This document shows, piece by piece, positions 60,773 through 64,000 of a stretch of 64,000 bases of DNA (positions are counted from its first letter, which is position 1; each line of letters opens with the position of its first letter). Where the stretch lies: contig NC_133108.1 of NCBI RefSeq assembly GCF_022965805.1, positions 21,357,545 to 21,421,544 on the forward strand, read 5' to 3'. Origin of the DNA: Primulina eburnea. Taxonomy: Eukaryota; Streptophyta; Magnoliopsida; Lamiales; Gesneriaceae. The translations under genes were made by a program, and so were the position numbers. Below the pieces are notes generated by a model, which made no database searches, was not told where the DNA came from, and worked only from the letters and a program-made list of their open reading frames with translations.

Positions 60773-62022
60773 TTATAACACTCTCTCTCACACACACTAC
60801 ACCATAAACACGCACGAATTCACTCATCTCTTTCCCCGTAACTTTCTGTAAAAAGTTTCATTCCACCGCCGCCGCTTTGACAGTCGATTTTAGCCGCACC
60901 GGTGATCGAAAAATTCAAATAAATATACGGTTGAAAATCTCTCGACGTAAGCTTTCCGTTGATACCACTTTCGATAAGAAAAATCGAGATTTTCGAAAAC
61001 CCGCCGTCGGCTTCGTCGCTTGAATCGCCGTCTTCCGCCGCTCAAAAGTAAAAATCGATTGAGGGGTTTTGTTCCTTATGCTATAAGCTTTCTTTTGGTA
61101 CCAATTTTGCAAATTTTCGAGAACCTACCGTTTTTCTGTGTGATTCCGGTCGTCTTCTCCGGCGAGGTTGCCGCCTGGTGCCGGTTGGCTTCGGTTTAGT
61201 CTCGAGTTTAGCAACTGTTATTGGAAGAATAAGCTGTATCGGTGCGAATTATTATCTATGTGAATTTAATTCAATTTCAACTCAAATAATGTATCATTAT
61301 TGATTAATTATTGGGTTATTGTTGTAGGTTCCGGAATTGTGCGAGTTGGAGGTATAATCTGGTGAACCTAGAATTTATCGTCACCGCTTAAATATTAGTT
61401 TAGCGTCATTTAAAGCTAAAAAGAATATTTTGCGACGATAAAATAGAAATGATTGATTTTAGGCATTTTAGTCGAATATTGGAATTTTAGAAATTTAAAA
61501 TGCCTAAATTGTTGAAATTGGATTTTTAGTGAATTTAAATGGTTGTGGAATTTTTATATGATAATAAGACAATTTAAATTAATATTCAGGTGATTTGTCT
61601 GAGTTGGCAATTCCAGGACTTTCTTGAGGATTTAAGTTACTGGTAAATTAGTTGAGGTACGTAGAGATCAGTTATTTTCACAATGTCTGACAGAGGCATC
61701 TGATGATCCTGTGTATGATTTATTTGCTATTTGCTGATTTATGTGATATTATATGCTGACTCGCATATTATCAGTTGGTAATTGATGTGCAAAATAAAAT
61801 AAAATATTTCTTTTGTTTACACACATTTTATTTTAGTTAGACACATCAATACCACTGAACATATCATATTGAGCCTATCTGTTATTGAGATCCAGTTATA
61901 TTTCGGTTGAGATCCGTTATATATATTATATGATATGGTGTCCTGGAGATGTTTGGCTACCTTGATTCGGTCCGGCTTAGGTAGTTGCTGGCATCAAGTG
62001 TGAAGCCATATCCCCAGACACT

Positions 62023-62060
62023 GTCCGCTGAGTCGTGGACAGGTCCGCTGAGTCGTGGAC
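62023..62060. repeat. Two tandem dyad units in LTR-E
   Basis: GTCCGCTGAGTCGTGGAC occurs at 62023-62040 and 62043-62060; each unit has GTCC/GGAC arms. Confidence 0.85.
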
Positions 62061-62814
62061 CAGCTCGAGCATATATGTATGATTGTTGATATCGATCATT
62101 TGATTCCTGATATCCTGATATCTTGCACCTATTCATGCATTGCATTCATGCATGGCATCTGTAACGAACCGTACTTAACTACTTGGAATTTGCGGAAAAA
62201 TTAAAAATTTTATTCAAATAAAACGTTTGTACGGACGTCACCCAACATTCACATAAAAATCGTTAAAATATTCCATCATCCAATAAACGTTTGCTAAAAG
62301 AATGCTGTCTCAAAACATCTCACATAAAAAAAACAAAACATCAGAGTAGTTTAAAAGTTTGCATAAACATAAGCTCGCGGTCCTCGGGTTTAGCCTGCCA
62401 CTCAGCCCAAGCCTGCCCCTTGGTCGCCACCTCCTGTCTCCTGCGCATCGTACTCACCTGCATCGATCAAGTCTAGTGAGTCTAAAGACTCAACACGTAT
62501 AAACTGGAAGTAACGAGTACTACATAATAAAAATCGCATGCTTCTTTAAAATAGGACATACATAACTTTAAATTGGACTTGCATAAACTTCAACTTAAAA
62601 TAAGCTTGAACTTGAACATACATACTACGACGTGCCATGAACATAAACTTTTCTTAAACATGCTTTCATACTTCAACATACTTAACTGCATAATTTTACG
62701 TGGAGGATGTTTCAAAGCAAGTGACCCTTAACATGATAAATGCCTGATCAGACTCACCACAGTACTGGGCTGACAGGGACGTATCCACTGTCGCATACAT
62801 AAGATCCCTGTTCA

Positions 62815-62922
62815 TGATTTAACAGGCCAGTTGATCCACGTTCATAATTTAACGCTTCACAACCACGATCTAACCCGTTCATAATTTAACGGGCGGATTG
62901 GTCCCCGTTCATGATTTAACGC
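62815..62922. repeat. Repeated GTTCATAATTTAACG units in LTR-F
   Basis: Four copies of (C)GTTCAT(A/G)ATTTAAC(G/A), about 30-35 bp apart. LTR-D has three at about 29861-29940 in the other orientation. Confidence 0.8.
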
Positions 62923-63240
62923 TTTCCAATCCTTAACTTTCGTTGGTCACAAGACAATTAGCATACCTCAAAGCTTAAAATACTTTCTTGCACGTCATAC
63001 ATACTTACTTGGCGCTGTGGGATTCGTTGGACTTCGACTGGGGCCGTCGCTGCGACATACTAACATGAATTTCAATCTTAACTTGCATAACTTAAACGTA
63101 GAGAAATGATGCTTACTCTCGAGCTCCATCATATCTTAGGACCTTCTATAATCTCCCATGACATGACCTTAACAATCCTTGCACTAACCCATGACATCAA
63201 ACCTTGGAACCAAAAATAATATTCTCCCCAAACAGTGTGT

Positions 63241-63502
63241 ACACGGACCCCTAGCCCGGGTCCGTGTACTGGTCCGTCTACCTACTGTATCATACGTGCC
63301 GTGAACAAGAAGGGGCACGGACCCCGTGCTTGGGTCCGGATGGGGGTCCGTGTAGGCTCTGGAAGAAGGCATCGACTGAAACATGAAGACACGGACCCCG
63401 TGAGAGGGTCCGGGTGGGGGTCCGTGTACGTACTGCCTAGACGCACTAAGTGAAAAGTAACGGCACGGACCTCGTGCTCAGGTCCGTGTCCGGGTCCGTG
63501 TG
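63241..63502. repeat. GC-rich dyad array in LTR-F
   Basis: About four units spaced 60-95 bp, each with CACGGACC and GGTCCGTG arms, for example ACACGGACCCC...GGGTCCGTGT. LTR-D lacks this array and has CGCCCGAGCG words at the corresponding place. Confidence 0.85.
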
Positions 63503-64000
63503 GCCACTGTACGTCGAAACCTGCGAGAAATCTTATACACTGTCTACACACCCAAGTTGACACTTGAATATAATGGTTCAACACTTTAAGACCCTTCTTA
63601 GGACACTATAACATTGCATCAAACTTATACAAACACCTCAAAAATACGACGCCCACTATACAACACAATGCAACACCAATTATGCAATTGACATCAATCG
63701 ATTTCCTACGACTTTAAACCGATTCAAACGCCTAACGACGTCCAACGAAAACCATGAAAAATACAACAAACCTCAATACTAACATACTTATACGCAGCAA
63801 CGATCGCCCGTCGATTTCCAACGAAGCCTGCAACATAAAACTTCAAAAATACAATGATACCAAACTTTTCTTAAAATTACAGTTTGAGCAGTCACACGAA
63901 AAATATCATAACTCTCTCATTTTTCGTCCAAAAATCTCGTACTTTATATCAAATCGAAGGTATCGAAAAGTTCTACGTTTTTGCCGTTGAAAGTTTTCCC

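Larger units (their letters stand above)
60545..62159 (+). mobile_element. LTR-E: partial plus-strand gypsy-type LTR inserted in the copia extra ORF
   Basis: Starts TGTAATGACCCG right after the copia sequence (flank ACAGC, 60540-60544). A TATA-rich run at about 60740-60772 is followed by CTCTCTCTCACACACAC, a typical LTR promoter layout and evidence of plus orientation. The right end is not seen because LTR-F interrupts it at 62160. No coding frame recognised. Confidence 0.65.
62160..64000 (-). mobile_element. LTR-F: minus-strand LTR, truncated by the window end, inserted in LTR-E
   Basis: Begins TGTAACGAACCGTAC, the reverse complement of the end of LTR-D (GTACGGTTCGTTACA). Matching continues through the palindrome (62478-62491), the CTGATCAGAC...CAGTACTGGGC module (62744-62770) and the block at 63880-64000. 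The left flank is GCATC (62155-62159). The differing part is a GC-rich array at 63241-63502. No gene recognised; ORFs over the array are artefacts. Confidence 0.85.

Overview
The window is a piece of a plant nuclear genome made almost entirely of nested LTR retrotransposons. No host gene, tRNA, rRNA or CRISPR array could be supported. Every LTR element with a visible primer-binding site uses the initiator-methionine tRNA type (TGGTATCAGAGC). The lineages are chromovirus-like Ty3/gypsy (Tekay/Del-type), SIRE-type Ty1/copia, LARD-type non-coding elements and a CACTA transposon fragment. An extra ORF in the copia element resembles proteins I recall, from memory only, from Gesneriaceae gene sets, so an asterid of the order Lamiales is my best but weak guess.

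Layout. (1) 1-17942: a minus-strand non-coding LARD (LARD-A; its 3' LTR is cut by the window start). It carries two later insertions: a solo LTR (1011-3667, duplication GCACT) and a complete minus-strand sister element LARD-C (4215-13301, duplication ATATC). (2) 17943-18577 plus 27066-~27310: an old LTR fragment split by Tekay-1 (18578-27060, duplication GTATC). Tekay-1 has two 1802-bp LTRs that look identical and one uninterrupted gag-pol frame. (3) ~27311-34154: a minus-strand gypsy relic with RT and RNase H remains, primer site and 5' LTR. A solo LTR (28110-30566, duplication AATGA) sits in its RT active site. (4) 34155-34639 plus 42579-~43560: a CACTA transposase relic with a DUF4216-like domain, split by Gypsy-2 (34640-42578, duplication GCTGA). 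(5) ~43575-60544: a decayed SIRE-type copia element with gag, broken pol, a short antisense ORF and an extra sense ORF. It is split by Gypsy-3 (50085-58095, duplication ACCTT), which has one long gag-pol frame. (6) 60545-62159: a plus-strand LTR (LTR-E) inserted in the extra ORF, and 62160-64000+: a minus-strand LTR (LTR-F) inserted into LTR-E.

The autonomous elements encode the usual chain: Gag with a CCHC knuckle, aspartic protease, reverse transcriptase, RNase H, integrase and a chromodomain-like tail. The LARDs have no coding capacity. They share the primer site, a hairpin before the polypurine tract and several LTR modules with gypsy elements, which suggests mobilisation in trans.

Main points for a second look: a covarying hairpin just upstream of the polypurine tract in five elements; CpG-rich dyad arrays (ACCGC-n4-GCGGT) shared by LTRs of two different gypsy families; a 256-bp pol III-like extension found only on the 3' LTR of Gypsy-3; an antisense ORF in the copia element; and an RNase H Asp-to-Asn change in the otherwise open Gypsy-3. 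Boundaries, duplications and similarities were read by eye; no alignment or database search was run.
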